A stretch of 10,027 bases of DNA, taken from the NCBI GenBank assembly GCA_036677505.1, contig JAVBWK010000014.1, positions 1-10,027 of the forward strand, written 5' to 3'. The notes beneath the pieces are model-generated. The model was not told where the DNA came from. It searched no databases and saw only the letters and a list, made by a program, of their open reading frames with translations. The DNA is from UBA2227 sp036677505 (lineage in GTDB: Bacteria; Bacillota_I; Bacilli_A; Erysipelotrichales; Erysipelotrichaceae). The position numbers were made by a program, and so were the translations under genes. Shown in pieces: positions 1 through 6,423 of this stretch; positions within the stretch are counted from its first letter, which is position 1; every line of letters starts with the position of its first letter.

Positions 1-108
1 GTCAATGATTGCATCGAGTGCGGTTTGTGCACCTATGTCTGTCCGTCCAAACTGGATGTGACCGAAGGTGTCCGTCGTGCCAAACGCATCTTGGCATTGA
101 AGAAATAG
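1..108 (+). CDS. rnfC: RnfC, electron transport complex subunit C (C-terminal end only)
   Basis: The window opens inside this gene; only the last 35 codons are seen, in frame from base 1 to a TAG at 106-108. The visible residues hold a complete [4Fe-4S] ferredoxin motif, C4-x2-C7-x2-C10-x3-C14-P, followed by a basic tail (RRAKRILALKK). The DCIECGLCTYVCPSK stretch is typical of the second cluster of RnfC. RnfC is the peripheral cytoplasmic subunit that in characterised complexes carries FMN and two [4Fe-4S] clusters and exchanges electrons with NAD(H). It leads the rnfC-D-G-E-A-B operon, as is usual in Bacillota. The NADH/FMN-binding part lies outside the window, so its integrity cannot be judged. 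Identification rests on the motif plus the unambiguous downstream rnf genes. Confidence 0.92.
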   Translation, partial: VNDCIECGLCTYVCPSKLDVTEGVRRAKRILALKK

Positions 109-120
109 GGGGGTACGAAC

Positions 121-1617
121 ATGAAATTTACATTCAGACCGTCACCCAATGCACGCGATATCCTCAGTACCAAGCGGATCATGCTTGAACTTACTTTGGC
201 ACTGATGGCTGTGTTCGCATTTGCTTTGGCTTTCTATTATGTTGAATATGGGATCAGCTATGTGATCCATGCTTTAAGCCTGATGGCTACTTCTGTTGCG
301 GTTGCGGCCATCGTAGAAGTGCTGTGGTGTGTTTATTTAAAGAAAGATATTAAAAAGCACATTTCTTCGTCGTTTCCAATCGTCACTGCCACTATTTTGG
401 TATTGATGGTTCCGATATCAACAACGCTGTATGCGATGGCTTTCGGATCTTTCTTTGCGATATTCTTTGCGAAGCTGCTTTTCGGCGGTTTCGGACACAA
501 TATTTTCAATCCGGCAGCCGCCGGACGGGCAGCGATGCTCACTTCCTTTGCGGCAGCCGTTACTGCGGATATGACGACCGGTCCGACACCGATCGCTTCG
601 ATTGCTAATCTTGGTTGGATCGTGACTGATCAGACGGTATTGGGCGAGTTATTAGCGAATTTCGGCGGTTTACAGGGATTGTTCTTCGGGTGGTATCCGG
701 GAGCTATCGGTGAAACCAGTGCTTTACTGATTATTATTATCGGAATTTATCTGGCCTACAGAAAAGTTCTTGACTGGCGTGTTCCGGTATTTTATGTCGG
801 TACCGTGTTTGTCTTGGCCACGGTCATTGCTTTGGTTCGCGGACTAGGCATTTGGTATCCGATGTACCATGTGCTTGCCGGCGGTTTACTGTTTGGGGCC
901 GTCTTTATGGCGACCGATCCGGTCACCAATCCGACCTCTGCGGCCGGACGCATGATTTTTGCGATTGGCTGCGGGATTCTGACTGTATTGATCCGCGTTC
1001 AGGCGAATCTGCCGGGCGGGGTTTTGTATTCGATTCTGATCATGAATATGTTTACACCGACCATCGAACGATTGACGGATGGCTGGCAGATCAAAAAGGC
1101 AAAGAATTATGCAATTTCGATCGCTACGCTGAGTCTGACCGGAATTCTGCTGTTTGTGTTTGTGGCGAACATCATGGTGCCGGTCGTTCCGAAAGAACCC
1201 GATCCGGAAGAACCGGTCATCACTCTGGGTGATCCGATCGGGATTTTCTCGGCAGCCACTTCCACGGCGACTCCGGAGCTGACCAACACGGTCACTGAGG
1301 GCGATATCGTTACCTATACCGTTTCTTCGAAGGGATATTCGGTATTGGAGGGCGGTTATGAAGGGGCGAAACCCAATGTTTTTGAAGTGAAGATCAATAC
1401 GGCTGACAAAACGGTCGTTTCTGTAAAAGTGATCACATTCTCTGATACCAAGGGTATCGGTGATAAAATTGATTCTGAGACATTCTTAGAGCAGTTTGAA
1501 GGTTTATCCATCGATGACGAATCGATTTCGGTGGACTCGGTTTCCGGTGCGACGATTACCTCAGTCTCGGCGGCCCGTGCCGTACGTTTCGCCATTGAAA
1601 CATGGAAGGGAGAGTAA
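121..1617 (+). CDS. rnfD: RnfD with an added C-terminal FMN-binding domain
   Basis: This is the integral-membrane subunit D of the Rnf complex, the NqrB relative that holds a covalent FMN. The start is the ATG after a GGGGGG ribosome site, 12 bases behind rnfC. Residues 1-350 are the usual RnfD core: many membrane spans, GHNIFNPAAAGRA at 125-137 and ATDPVTNPTSAAGR at 264-277. The expected flavin threonine is T156 in D150-MTTGPTP; Pro155 replaces the usual Ala of the (S/T)GAT motif. The protein is 498 residues, while RnfD is usually about 310-350. The excess follows the last span: an acidic, proline-rich linker (356-366), then residues 370-498, which match the FMN-binding domain of RnfG and end in DSVSGAT (472-478). 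That domain is a close paralogue of the second domain of the next gene. I infer that it faces the outside, as RnfG does. FMN attachment needs an ApbE transferase, not in the window. Confidence 0.95.
   Translation: MKFTFRPSPNARDILSTKRIMLELTLALMAVFAFALAFYYVEYGISYVIHALSLMATSVAVAAIVEVLWCVYLKKDIKKHISSSFPIVTATILVLMVPISTTLYAMAFGSFFAIFFAKLLFGGFGHNIFNPAAAGRAAMLTSFAAAVTADMTTGPTPIASIANLGWIVTDQTVLGELLANFGGLQGLFFGWYPGAIGETSALLIIIIGIYLAYRKVLDWRVPVFYVGTVFVLATVIALVRGLGIWYPMYHVLAGGLLFGAVFMATDPVTNPTSAAGRMIFAIGCGILTVLIRVQANLPGGVLYSILIMNMFTPTIERLTDGWQIKKAKNYAISIATLSLTGILLFVFVANIMVPVVPKEPDPEEPVITLGDPIGIFSAATSTATPELTNTVTEGDIVTYTVSSKGYSVLEGGYEGAKPNVFEVKINTADKTVVSVKVITFSDTKGIGDKIDSETFLEQFEGLSIDDESISVDSVSGATITSVSAARAVRFAIETWKGE
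1354..1599 (+). repeat. Duplicated FMN-binding domain, copy A (inside rnfD)
   Basis: This encodes residues 412-493 of RnfD and aligns without gaps to residues 223-304 of RnfG (2287-2532). By hand alignment about 52 of 82 residues are identical, including GYEGAK, KINTA, VVSVK, DTKGIGDKID and VSGAT. It is a diverged coding repeat, visible mainly at protein level, and points to domain duplication within the operon. Confidence 0.85.
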
Positions 1618-1620
1618 CGC

Positions 1621-2538
1621 ATGGTTAAGAAAGCATTACACTTCGCTTTGTTTTTAGCAATTATCAGTACATTGGCCGGCGGTGCTTTGGCTTATGTTAA
1701 CAGTATTACGGCTCCGATCATCGCTGAAAATGCGATCGCGGCTGAAAAGGCGAATTTGGTCATCATTTTCCCGACGGCGACATCGTTTGCGCCTATGGAA
1801 GTGAAGGATGATGACAGCGGTCTGATCAAAGCGGCATATACGGCCGAAGGTGTCGGTATCGCTTATAAAGTTGAAGTCTTGGGTTATGCAGCCCCGATCA
1901 CGTTTTTGGTCGGTTTCTCCGATGAAGGTAAAATCGTCGGGCTGTCGATTTTGGATCTGAAGGATACCCAAGGCATCGGAACACGGGTCAATACACCGGA
2001 GTTTATTGACGGTGTGGTTGGCAAATCGACTACGGAAGGCATTGCGACCTTATCGGGTGCAACGGTTTCTTCCGGTGCCGTCGTTAAGGGAATCGATGCG
2101 GCCAAGGCTCATTTCAATGCTCTTAAAGGCATTGAAGGGGGAACCGGCGGAGTCGTGGTTCCGCCGTTGCAGTTCAGCACTCCAATCAGTATCTTTGCCA
2201 GTACGGTGGGTACGGTCATCGAGAAAACCGTTGACGGCGATGTAACGACATATATCGCTTCGGGTCGCGGTTATCGTATCATCGAGGGGTATGAAGGTGC
2301 AAAAGAGAATATATTTGAAATCAAAATCAACACAGCGACCAACAAAGTCGTTTCCGTGAAATTTGTTGAGATGAATGATACCAAGGGCATCGGTGATAAG
2401 ATCGATGCGAAAGAGTTCTGGGATCAGTTTGTCGATTTGGATATTACCGATCAAAACATTGAAGTCGATGCGGTCAGCGGTGCAACCTATACCTCACAAT
2501 CTGCGGTTCGGGCGTTGCGTGCGGCCATCGATGATTAA
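1621..2538 (+). CDS. rnfG: RnfG with two tandem FMN-binding domains
   Basis: RnfG is anchored by one N-terminal span and presents a covalently bound FMN on the outer face of the membrane. The ATG follows an AAGGGAGAG site in the end of rnfD, with 3 bases between the genes. A hydrophobic anchor occupies about residues 7-26. The first FMN-binding domain runs roughly 40-168 with SGAT at 145-148. A short Gly/Val/Pro linker (172-182) leads to a second domain, 183-305, with D283-AVSGAT ending at T289. The protein is 305 residues, against about 180-210 for ordinary RnfG. The second copy has the full D-x-x-S-G-A-T flavinylation pattern; the first has Ala142 where the Asp is expected, so its flavinylation is uncertain. 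Copy 2 is much closer to the extension of RnfD than to copy 1. The identity of the gene is firm; the number of FMNs carried is inference. Confidence 0.95.
   Translation: MVKKALHFALFLAIISTLAGGALAYVNSITAPIIAENAIAAEKANLVIIFPTATSFAPMEVKDDDSGLIKAAYTAEGVGIAYKVEVLGYAAPITFLVGFSDEGKIVGLSILDLKDTQGIGTRVNTPEFIDGVVGKSTTEGIATLSGATVSSGAVVKGIDAAKAHFNALKGIEGGTGGVVVPPLQFSTPISIFASTVGTVIEKTVDGDVTTYIASGRGYRIIEGYEGAKENIFEIKINTATNKVVSVKFVEMNDTKGIGDKIDAKEFWDQFVDLDITDQNIEVDAVSGATYTSQSAVRALRAAIDD
2287..2532 (+). repeat. Duplicated FMN-binding domain, copy B (inside rnfG)
   Basis: This encodes residues 223-304 of RnfG, the partner of 1354-1599 in rnfD. Shared blocks are GYEGAK, KINTA, VVSVK, DTKGIGDKID and VSGAT, with no gaps over 82 residues. 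The first FMN-binding domain of RnfG is more distant, so the split between copies A and B looks more recent than the split from domain 1. Confidence 0.85.
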
Positions 2539-2550
2539 GGAGGGCTGAAA

Positions 2551-3195
2551 ATGAATCGTTTAGATAATTTTAAGGCCGGGTTTATTAAAGAAAATCCAGT
2601 ATTTGCTTTGTATTTGGGTTTATGCTCCGTATTGGCGATTTCTACGACGCTGAATAATGCGGTGGGTATGGGTGCTGCGGTCATTGCCGTCTTGGTACTC
2701 TCCAATATCATTATCTCGGCCATGCGTAAAATCACGCCGGATGAAATCCGGATTCCGGTGTATATCGTTGTTATCGCGACGTTGGTCAAGATTGCCGAGT
2801 TGCTGATTCAGGCCTTTGCGGCTGATTTGTATGTGGCTTTGGGTGTGTTTATTCCGCTGATCGTTGTCAACTGCATCATCTTGGGTCGTGCCGAAGCATT
2901 TGCTTCAAAGAACACAGTCCTTGATTCTGCTATTGACGGGATCGGCATGGGTTTGGGTTATACCGTCGGTTTGATTTTGATTTCCGTGATCCGTCAGGTG
3001 TTGTCTAGCGGTGTGGTCAATTTCAGCAATCCGTTTACCCAACAGATGATTTTCGAAGTGCGTCTGATTCCGCAGAATTTCGTGATTGCGATGTTCTCGC
3101 AGCCGACCGGGGCATTTCTGACGTTTGCATTGATTGCGGCCGGGGTCGAGTATTTGCGTACACGTCCGGCGAAGAAAGCGAAAGAGGTGAAGTAA
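2551..3195 (+). CDS. rnfE: RnfE, integral-membrane subunit E
   Basis: RnfE is one of two homologous membrane subunits (RnfA and RnfE, the NqrE/NqrD relatives) that sit face to face and share an iron centre within the membrane. A perfect AAGGAGGG ribosome site begins in the stop codon of rnfG, six bases before the ATG. The 214-residue length is normal. The protein is strongly hydrophobic, with several spans. Cys25 (YLGLCSVLA) and Cys108 (VVNCIILGRAEAF) are the two conserved cysteines expected to ligate the iron, one in each half of an inverted internal repeat. The basic tail RPAKKAKEVK is probably cytoplasmic. It is followed after one base by rnfA, whose ribosome site GAGGTGA lies inside the end of rnfE. 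Nothing is unusual in this subunit, which contrasts with the remodelled RnfD, RnfG and RnfB. Confidence 0.96.
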   Translation: MNRLDNFKAGFIKENPVFALYLGLCSVLAISTTLNNAVGMGAAVIAVLVLSNIIISAMRKITPDEIRIPVYIVVIATLVKIAELLIQAFAADLYVALGVFIPLIVVNCIILGRAEAFASKNTVLDSAIDGIGMGLGYTVGLILISVIRQVLSSGVVNFSNPFTQQMIFEVRLIPQNFVIAMFSQPTGAFLTFALIAAGVEYLRTRPAKKAKEVK

Positions 3196-3196
3196 C

Positions 3197-3772
3197 ATGG
3201 CAGAACTATTCACATTGTTTCTGACTGCGGTACTGATCAACAATATCATTCTCAGCCGTTTCTTAGGTATGTGTCCGTTTATGGGGGTTTCACGTAACAC
3301 CAGTTCAGCCTTGGGTATGGGCGGTGCGGTCACTTTCGTTATCGTCGGTGCTTCATTGTTTACTTATGGTTTGTATCATTTGGTTTTGGTTCCTTACAGC
3401 CTTCAATACATGGATCTGATTACTTTTATTCTGGTCATTGCCGCATTTGTTCAGTTTACAGAAATGGTCATCAAGAAGTTCTCGCCGGTGCTTTATAAGG
3501 CTTTGGGTATTTATCTGCCGTTGATTACGACCAACTGTGCGGTATTGTTTGTGGCTTTGGAAAATATCCGTCAGGGATTTGATTTTTACGAAATGCTGGT
3601 TTATTCCTTTGCTGTTCCTATCGGCTTTACATTGATTCTGTACTTGTTCTCTGCGATTCGCGAACGTCTCGATATTTCCGATGTTCCCAAGCCGTTTAAG
3701 GGCAATGCGATCGCGATGATCGTGGCTGCACTGATGGCTTTGGCTTTCAGCGGTCTTGCCGGTTTGGTGTAA
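3197..3772 (+). CDS. rnfA: RnfA, integral-membrane subunit A
   Basis: RnfA is the second homologous membrane subunit and partner of RnfE around the intramembrane iron centre. The ATG follows GAGGTGAAGTAAC, within and just after the end of rnfE. It has 191 residues, the usual length. Cys26 (FLGMCPFMG) and Cys114 (TTNCAVLFVA) are the conserved ligand cysteines. Both lie next to the typical motifs NNIILSRFLGMCPF (15-28) and GIYLPLITTNCAVLF (104-118). About six membrane spans are apparent. The TAA stop is one base before the ATG of the next small gene, so that gene is probably translated by coupling. The sequence is conventional and the membrane core of the complex (A, E and the core of D) looks intact. 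Confidence 0.97.
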   Translation: MAELFTLFLTAVLINNIILSRFLGMCPFMGVSRNTSSALGMGGAVTFVIVGASLFTYGLYHLVLVPYSLQYMDLITFILVIAAFVQFTEMVIKKFSPVLYKALGIYLPLITTNCAVLFVALENIRQGFDFYEMLVYSFAVPIGFTLILYLFSAIRERLDISDVPKPFKGNAIAMIVAALMALAFSGLAGLV

Positions 3773-3773
3773 G

Positions 3774-3947
3774 ATGCCTGGATTTATATTTCTGGTTGCG
3801 TTGGCGGCCGCTTATGCTGCGCTGTACTATTTCAACCACAGAACACCGGTTCCGGCCGGATGCGAAGAAGATGTGGTGTCGTGTGCCGGATGTCAGATTT
3901 CATCTTGCGGCAAACACCCTGTACATTCCTTGGAGGTAGAGAACTAA
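3774..3947 (+). CDS. Small Cys-rich single-span membrane protein between rnfA and rnfB; possible maturation factor
   Basis: This gene encodes 57 residues. The ATG lies one base after the rnfA stop and the TAA overlaps the rnfB start (TAATG), so translation is probably coupled on both sides; no good ribosome site of its own is visible. Residues 3-20 form one hydrophobic span, followed by a short soluble part with four cysteines spaced C30-x6-C37-x2-C40-x4-C45. The layout resembles two small families: NqrM (DUF539), a one-span four-Cys protein needed to mature Na+-NQR, thought to act at the iron site between NqrD and NqrE, and the FeoB-associated Cys-rich membrane proteins. Cysteine spacing matches neither exactly. 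The position next to rnfA and rnfB makes a role in iron delivery to Rnf, or as an extra metal-binding part of the complex, reasonable. That is inference; I cannot name the gene. Confidence 0.8.
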   Translation: MPGFIFLVALAAAYAALYYFNHRTPVPAGCEEDVVSCAGCQISSCGKHPVHSLEVEN

Positions 3948-4267
3948 TGGAAGCAATTTTAAAAGCAATGATCATGATGTTGGCTGTCGGCGGATTATTA
4001 GGTGCTTTGCTCGGTATCGCCGGAGTATTGTTCTATGTCAAACCCGATGAAAGAGTCGCTAAGGTATTAGCGATGCTTCCGGGGTACAATTGCGGTGCCT
4101 GCGGTTATCCGGGGTGTGCCGGTTTGGCGGATGCCTTGGTTGAAGGAAAAGTGTTGAAGGTGTCGGCTTGTAAACCTTCAAGCGCACAGCAGCGTGTTGA
4201 TATTGCCAATTATCTGATTGAAACTCCGGGCCCGGATGGAAAAACAGTTCCGGCCGTTCCTCAATGA
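3947..4267 (+). CDS. rnfB: Short RnfB: membrane anchor plus Cys4 [4Fe-4S] domain only
   Basis: RnfB normally receives electrons from soluble ferredoxin through a C-terminal domain with ferredoxin-type [4Fe-4S] clusters. The start is the ATG overlapping the previous stop, with GGAGG ten bases upstream; the longer reading frame back to 3860 lies inside the Cys-rich gene. Residues 5-30 form the membrane anchor. The FeS domain follows: LPGYNCGACGYPGCAGLADA with C49, C52, C57 and a fourth cysteine at C75. The protein stops at residue 106. Family members are commonly about 190 to over 280 residues and continue with at least two ferredoxin-like clusters, absent here. The stop is six bases before a strong terminator, so this is a natural end and not a local frameshift. 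Either the missing clusters are supplied by another protein, or electron entry into this Rnf differs. Confidence 0.9.
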   Translation: MEAILKAMIMMLAVGGLLGALLGIAGVLFYVKPDERVAKVLAMLPGYNCGACGYPGCAGLADALVEGKVLKVSACKPSSAQQRVDIANYLIETPGPDGKTVPAVPQ

Positions 4268-4273
4268 TTTCTG

Positions 4274-4296
4274 GGTTGCGAAAGCAACCTTTTTTT
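4274..4296 (+). terminator. Intrinsic terminator 1 of the rnf operon
   Basis: The stem GGTTGC/GCAACC closes a GAAA tetraloop (4280-4283) and is followed by seven T residues. It starts six bases after the rnfB stop codon. Confidence 0.9.
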
Positions 4297-4303
4297 ATAT
4301 CCG

Positions 4304-4325
4304 AAAGGATTTGTCCTTTTTTTTT
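4304..4325 (+). terminator. Intrinsic terminator 2 (tandem)
   Basis: The stem AAAGGA (4304-4309) pairs with TCCTTT (4314-4319) around a four-base TTTG loop and runs into nine T residues (4317-4325). With terminator 1 it forms a double stop between rnfB and the pilus operon. No convincing promoter for the pilus genes is visible in the roughly 20 bases between this T-tract and the next start codon; a poor -35-like TTGTCC (4311-4316) is not enough to call one. Confidence 0.75.
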
Positions 4326-4348
4326 CATATTTGATATCAGGTGATATG

Positions 4349-4717
4349 ATGAAGGGAATTGTGATGAGCAGTGCACTGATGATGTTTCTGATGAGTTTGG
4401 TATTTTCTGTCAGTATGGTCATTGCTTTTGAGTCTGATCGCTTCCAGATTCATCAGGCGACGAAAAGTGCTTTGCGCAGTACGATGATGCGATGTCTGGA
4501 TGCAGTTTGTGATCAGAGCGTTGCTTTCAGTCAGTTTGTCAGTGATTTTCAGTGGATGGCTGATCAGCATGACTCAGTTCATTTGGAGTTGATGGGCTTT
4601 CATCATGATCCGCTGTTGATTCGGGTCCGGGTTTCGGTAAAAGGCGGGCTGTTGAATATGTTCGATATTATTTGTGATGAAACGATGATCGAGGAGGGTG
4701 CGGATGCTGAAACATAA
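4349..4717 (+). CDS. Unrecognised membrane-anchored protein, first gene of the Tad operon
   Basis: This is a 122-residue protein that I do not recognise by family. The start is chosen as the second of two adjacent ATGs (4346 and 4349), because AGGTG at 4339-4343 is then five bases away; 4346 is also possible. Residues 1-27 are a hydrophobic, methionine-rich segment with no prepilin-type Glu, followed by a soluble part with Cys49, Cys54 and Cys109 and several histidines (residues 74-86). One N-terminal span with a small outer domain is the layout of TadE/TadG-type minor pseudopilins and is consistent with an accessory pilus role. It overlaps the following cpaB-like gene by 14 bases, with the ribosome site of that gene inside its own 3' end, so it clearly belongs to the operon. 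Its function is inferred from position only. Confidence 0.8.
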   Translation: MKGIVMSSALMMFLMSLVFSVSMVIAFESDRFQIHQATKSALRSTMMRCLDAVCDQSVAFSQFVSDFQWMADQHDSVHLELMGFHHDPLLIRVRVSVKGGLLNMFDIICDETMIEEGADAET

Positions 4718-5417
4718 AAAAATGATTCGATGGCTGTTGATTGCAGGGGCAGTTCTGGTATGCAATGGTCTGCTTTTTGATGTCGCTGTTAAAAATTCAG
4801 TCGATTATATTGAGATCCCGGTCGCTTCGGTCCTGATTACGCCGCGCACTCAAATCAGTGATTCCCATATTCGTATGGAAAGGGTGCCTTCAGCTCTGGT
4901 TTCTGACAATGTATACAGCAATACTGAAGACATTTTGGACTTATGGGTCAAATACTCGGTTACATTGGCTCCGGGTTCATTTTTCTATCATGAGTACGTA
5001 GAAGTTGCTGAGAATGTGGGTGATCACCCTCAGTTGATGTTGGAGCATGGGCAGGGAGTTGCCAGTCTGGCTGTTGATCTGCTGACTTCTGCAGGGAACA
5101 CCTTATATCCCGGCCAGTTTGTAGATATCGTGTTTACGAGCAAAGACAAGCGCAAACCGATCATCTCTGATGTCATCTTCCGTTCGGTCAGGGTTTTAGC
5201 CGTAAAAGACCGTAACGGTCTGGATATGAGTGATCCAAAGAGCCAGAAGATTCCGGCGGTGGCATTGCTTGCATTGAATCAGCAGGATATTCCGCTGTTT
5301 CTGCATGCTCAGATTTTTGGTGATATCGATTTGATTATCCGGCTGACTAATGATTTTCATCCGTTGCAAGCCATCCGTCAATCGGAAAGTGACGTCTGGA
5401 GGCTGTTGAATGAATGA
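4704..5417 (+). CDS. cpaB: CpaB/RcpC-like Flp pilus assembly protein (SAF domain)
   Basis: CpaB/RcpC proteins are membrane-anchored assembly factors of Tad pili. The ATG at 4704 follows GAGGAGGG (4691-4698) at good spacing; the GTG at 4698 is part of that ribosome site. The protein has 237 residues, with an N-terminal span at about 9-25 and a SAF-like domain at about 37-100, including IPVASVLITPRTQISDSHI and the LAPGSFFYHEYV turn. An RcpC-like domain follows at about 117-215 (VASLAVDLLTSAGNTLYPGQFVDIVF). In Gram-negative bacteria CpaB works with the secretin CpaC; none is seen here, as expected for a one-membrane cell, so its role is probably extracytoplasmic support of the pilus base. It starts within the previous gene and overlaps cpaF by eight bases. 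Confidence 0.85.
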   Translation: MLKHKKMIRWLLIAGAVLVCNGLLFDVAVKNSVDYIEIPVASVLITPRTQISDSHIRMERVPSALVSDNVYSNTEDILDLWVKYSVTLAPGSFFYHEYVEVAENVGDHPQLMLEHGQGVASLAVDLLTSAGNTLYPGQFVDIVFTSKDKRKPIISDVIFRSVRVLAVKDRNGLDMSDPKSQKIPAVALLALNQQDIPLFLHAQIFGDIDLIIRLTNDFHPLQAIRQSESDVWRLLNE

Positions 5418-6423
5418 GTTTGATTTTGGATTTCTTACGGAATTCATTGAGGATCCGCTGATTACGGACATTAATTACAACGGCCGGCATGTGTGGATCG
5501 ATCATTTACAGAAGGGGCGCTATGCTATTGAACAGATTCCTCTGCCTGCCTTTTTTGAACAGTTGAGTTATAAGTTTGCCAATTTTGTCAATATGCCTTT
5601 CAATGCCGTTCACCCGGTGGTAGAGGCTGAGACAGATCAGTTGCGGATCAGTATAATTCACACCAGTGTCAGTTCACACTTGACGATTTCCATCCGGAAG
5701 ACTCCGGCAGTCCTTCGGCTGACCCCGGCTATTTTGAAAAAACAGAAGTATGCACCTTCATGGCTGTTGGCTTTGCTGGCCAAATGGGTCGTGATGAAAT
5801 GCAATATCATTATCAGCGGCTTGCCTGGTGCCGGTAAAACGGAGTTGCTAAAGTATCTTATGCAGTACATCGATCCCACTCAGCGGGTCATTACCATCGA
5901 AGACACATGCGAGATCAGATATAGCGACTTATTTCCACAGTCAGACAGTGTTTCTTTGAAAGTAAGCGAGCGCTTCGATTATACCAGTGCGATCAAATCG
6001 TGTCTGCGACAGCGGCCGGATTGGATGCTGGTGTCTGAGGTGAGAAGTCATGAGATTGTCAGTCTGCTTCAAAGTGTTTCGACCGGAGCTTCCTTACTGT
6101 CTACGATTCATGCATCCTCGGCTCAAGGGATCCCGCAGCGTATCTTACATATGTTTCCGGGAGTAGAGTTGTCCAACGATGTATTACTTACCATGATTTA
6201 TGAAACGCTGGATATCGGTATTCATGTCGAGGCATCCATTACCAAGCAGGGAATCCGAAGGTACATCCGTGAGGTGGTTTGTTACAGCGTGGATGACGGT
6301 GTCATAAATGCGACCGTTGTTTACAGAGTTGATCAGATGGAAGAACCTTTTACTCAGTGGCCGATAAAACTGATGGAAAAAGCCAGAATATACAAGCATC
6401 GTACGGCGGAGATCGAGTCATGA
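5410..6423 (+). CDS. cpaF: CpaF/TadA-type pilus assembly ATPase
   Basis: This is a cytoplasmic secretion ATPase of the type II/IV family that powers Tad pilus assembly. The ATG at 5410 overlaps the end of cpaB and has GGAGG at 5398-5402. It has 337 residues. The Walker A is GLPGAGKT (137-144), the Asp box is TIEDTCEI (162-169), the Walker B region is DWMLVSEVR (204-212) with Glu210, and the His box is STGASLLSTIHASSAQG with His234. All catalytic motifs are intact. It is shorter than typical CpaF proteins of about 400-500 residues because the N-terminal region before the ITDINYNG block is almost absent. It overlaps the tadB start by ATGA. It would act on the platform proteins TadB and TadC encoded next. 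Family assignment is firm, and Tad membership is supported by the neighbours. Confidence 0.93.
   Translation: MNEFDFGFLTEFIEDPLITDINYNGRHVWIDHLQKGRYAIEQIPLPAFFEQLSYKFANFVNMPFNAVHPVVEAETDQLRISIIHTSVSSHLTISIRKTPAVLRLTPAILKKQKYAPSWLLALLAKWVVMKCNIIISGLPGAGKTELLKYLMQYIDPTQRVITIEDTCEIRYSDLFPQSDSVSLKVSERFDYTSAIKSCLRQRPDWMLVSEVRSHEIVSLLQSVSTGASLLSTIHASSAQGIPQRILHMFPGVELSNDVLLTMIYETLDIGIHVEASITKQGIRRYIREVVCYSVDDGVINATVVYRVDQMEEPFTQWPIKLMEKARIYKHRTAEIES

Noticed and set aside
852..1232. 126-codon + strand open frame inside rnfD
   Set aside because: It is a frame-shifted shadow of rnfD with a low-complexity composition and no ribosome site; rnfD itself is unambiguous through this stretch.
2050..2454. 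134-codon minus-strand open frame antisense to rnfG
   Set aside because: It has no family features or ribosome site, and the + strand carries clear FMN-binding domains throughout.
4268..4348. Possible continuation of rnfB in another frame (frameshifted ferredoxin domain)
   Set aside because: Only six bases separate the stop from a strong terminator, and no CxxCxxC motif is present in any frame before the next operon.
4297..4348. Promoter for the Tad operon
   Set aside because: The best -35/-10 pair (TTGTCC and GATATC) is poor and lies within the second terminator T-tract; not enough to annotate.
4746..4766. Lipobox-like AVLVC in the CpaB-like protein
   Set aside because: The residue just before the Cys is Val, not Gly, Ala or Ser, so it does not fit a lipoprotein signal; it is better read as a membrane anchor.
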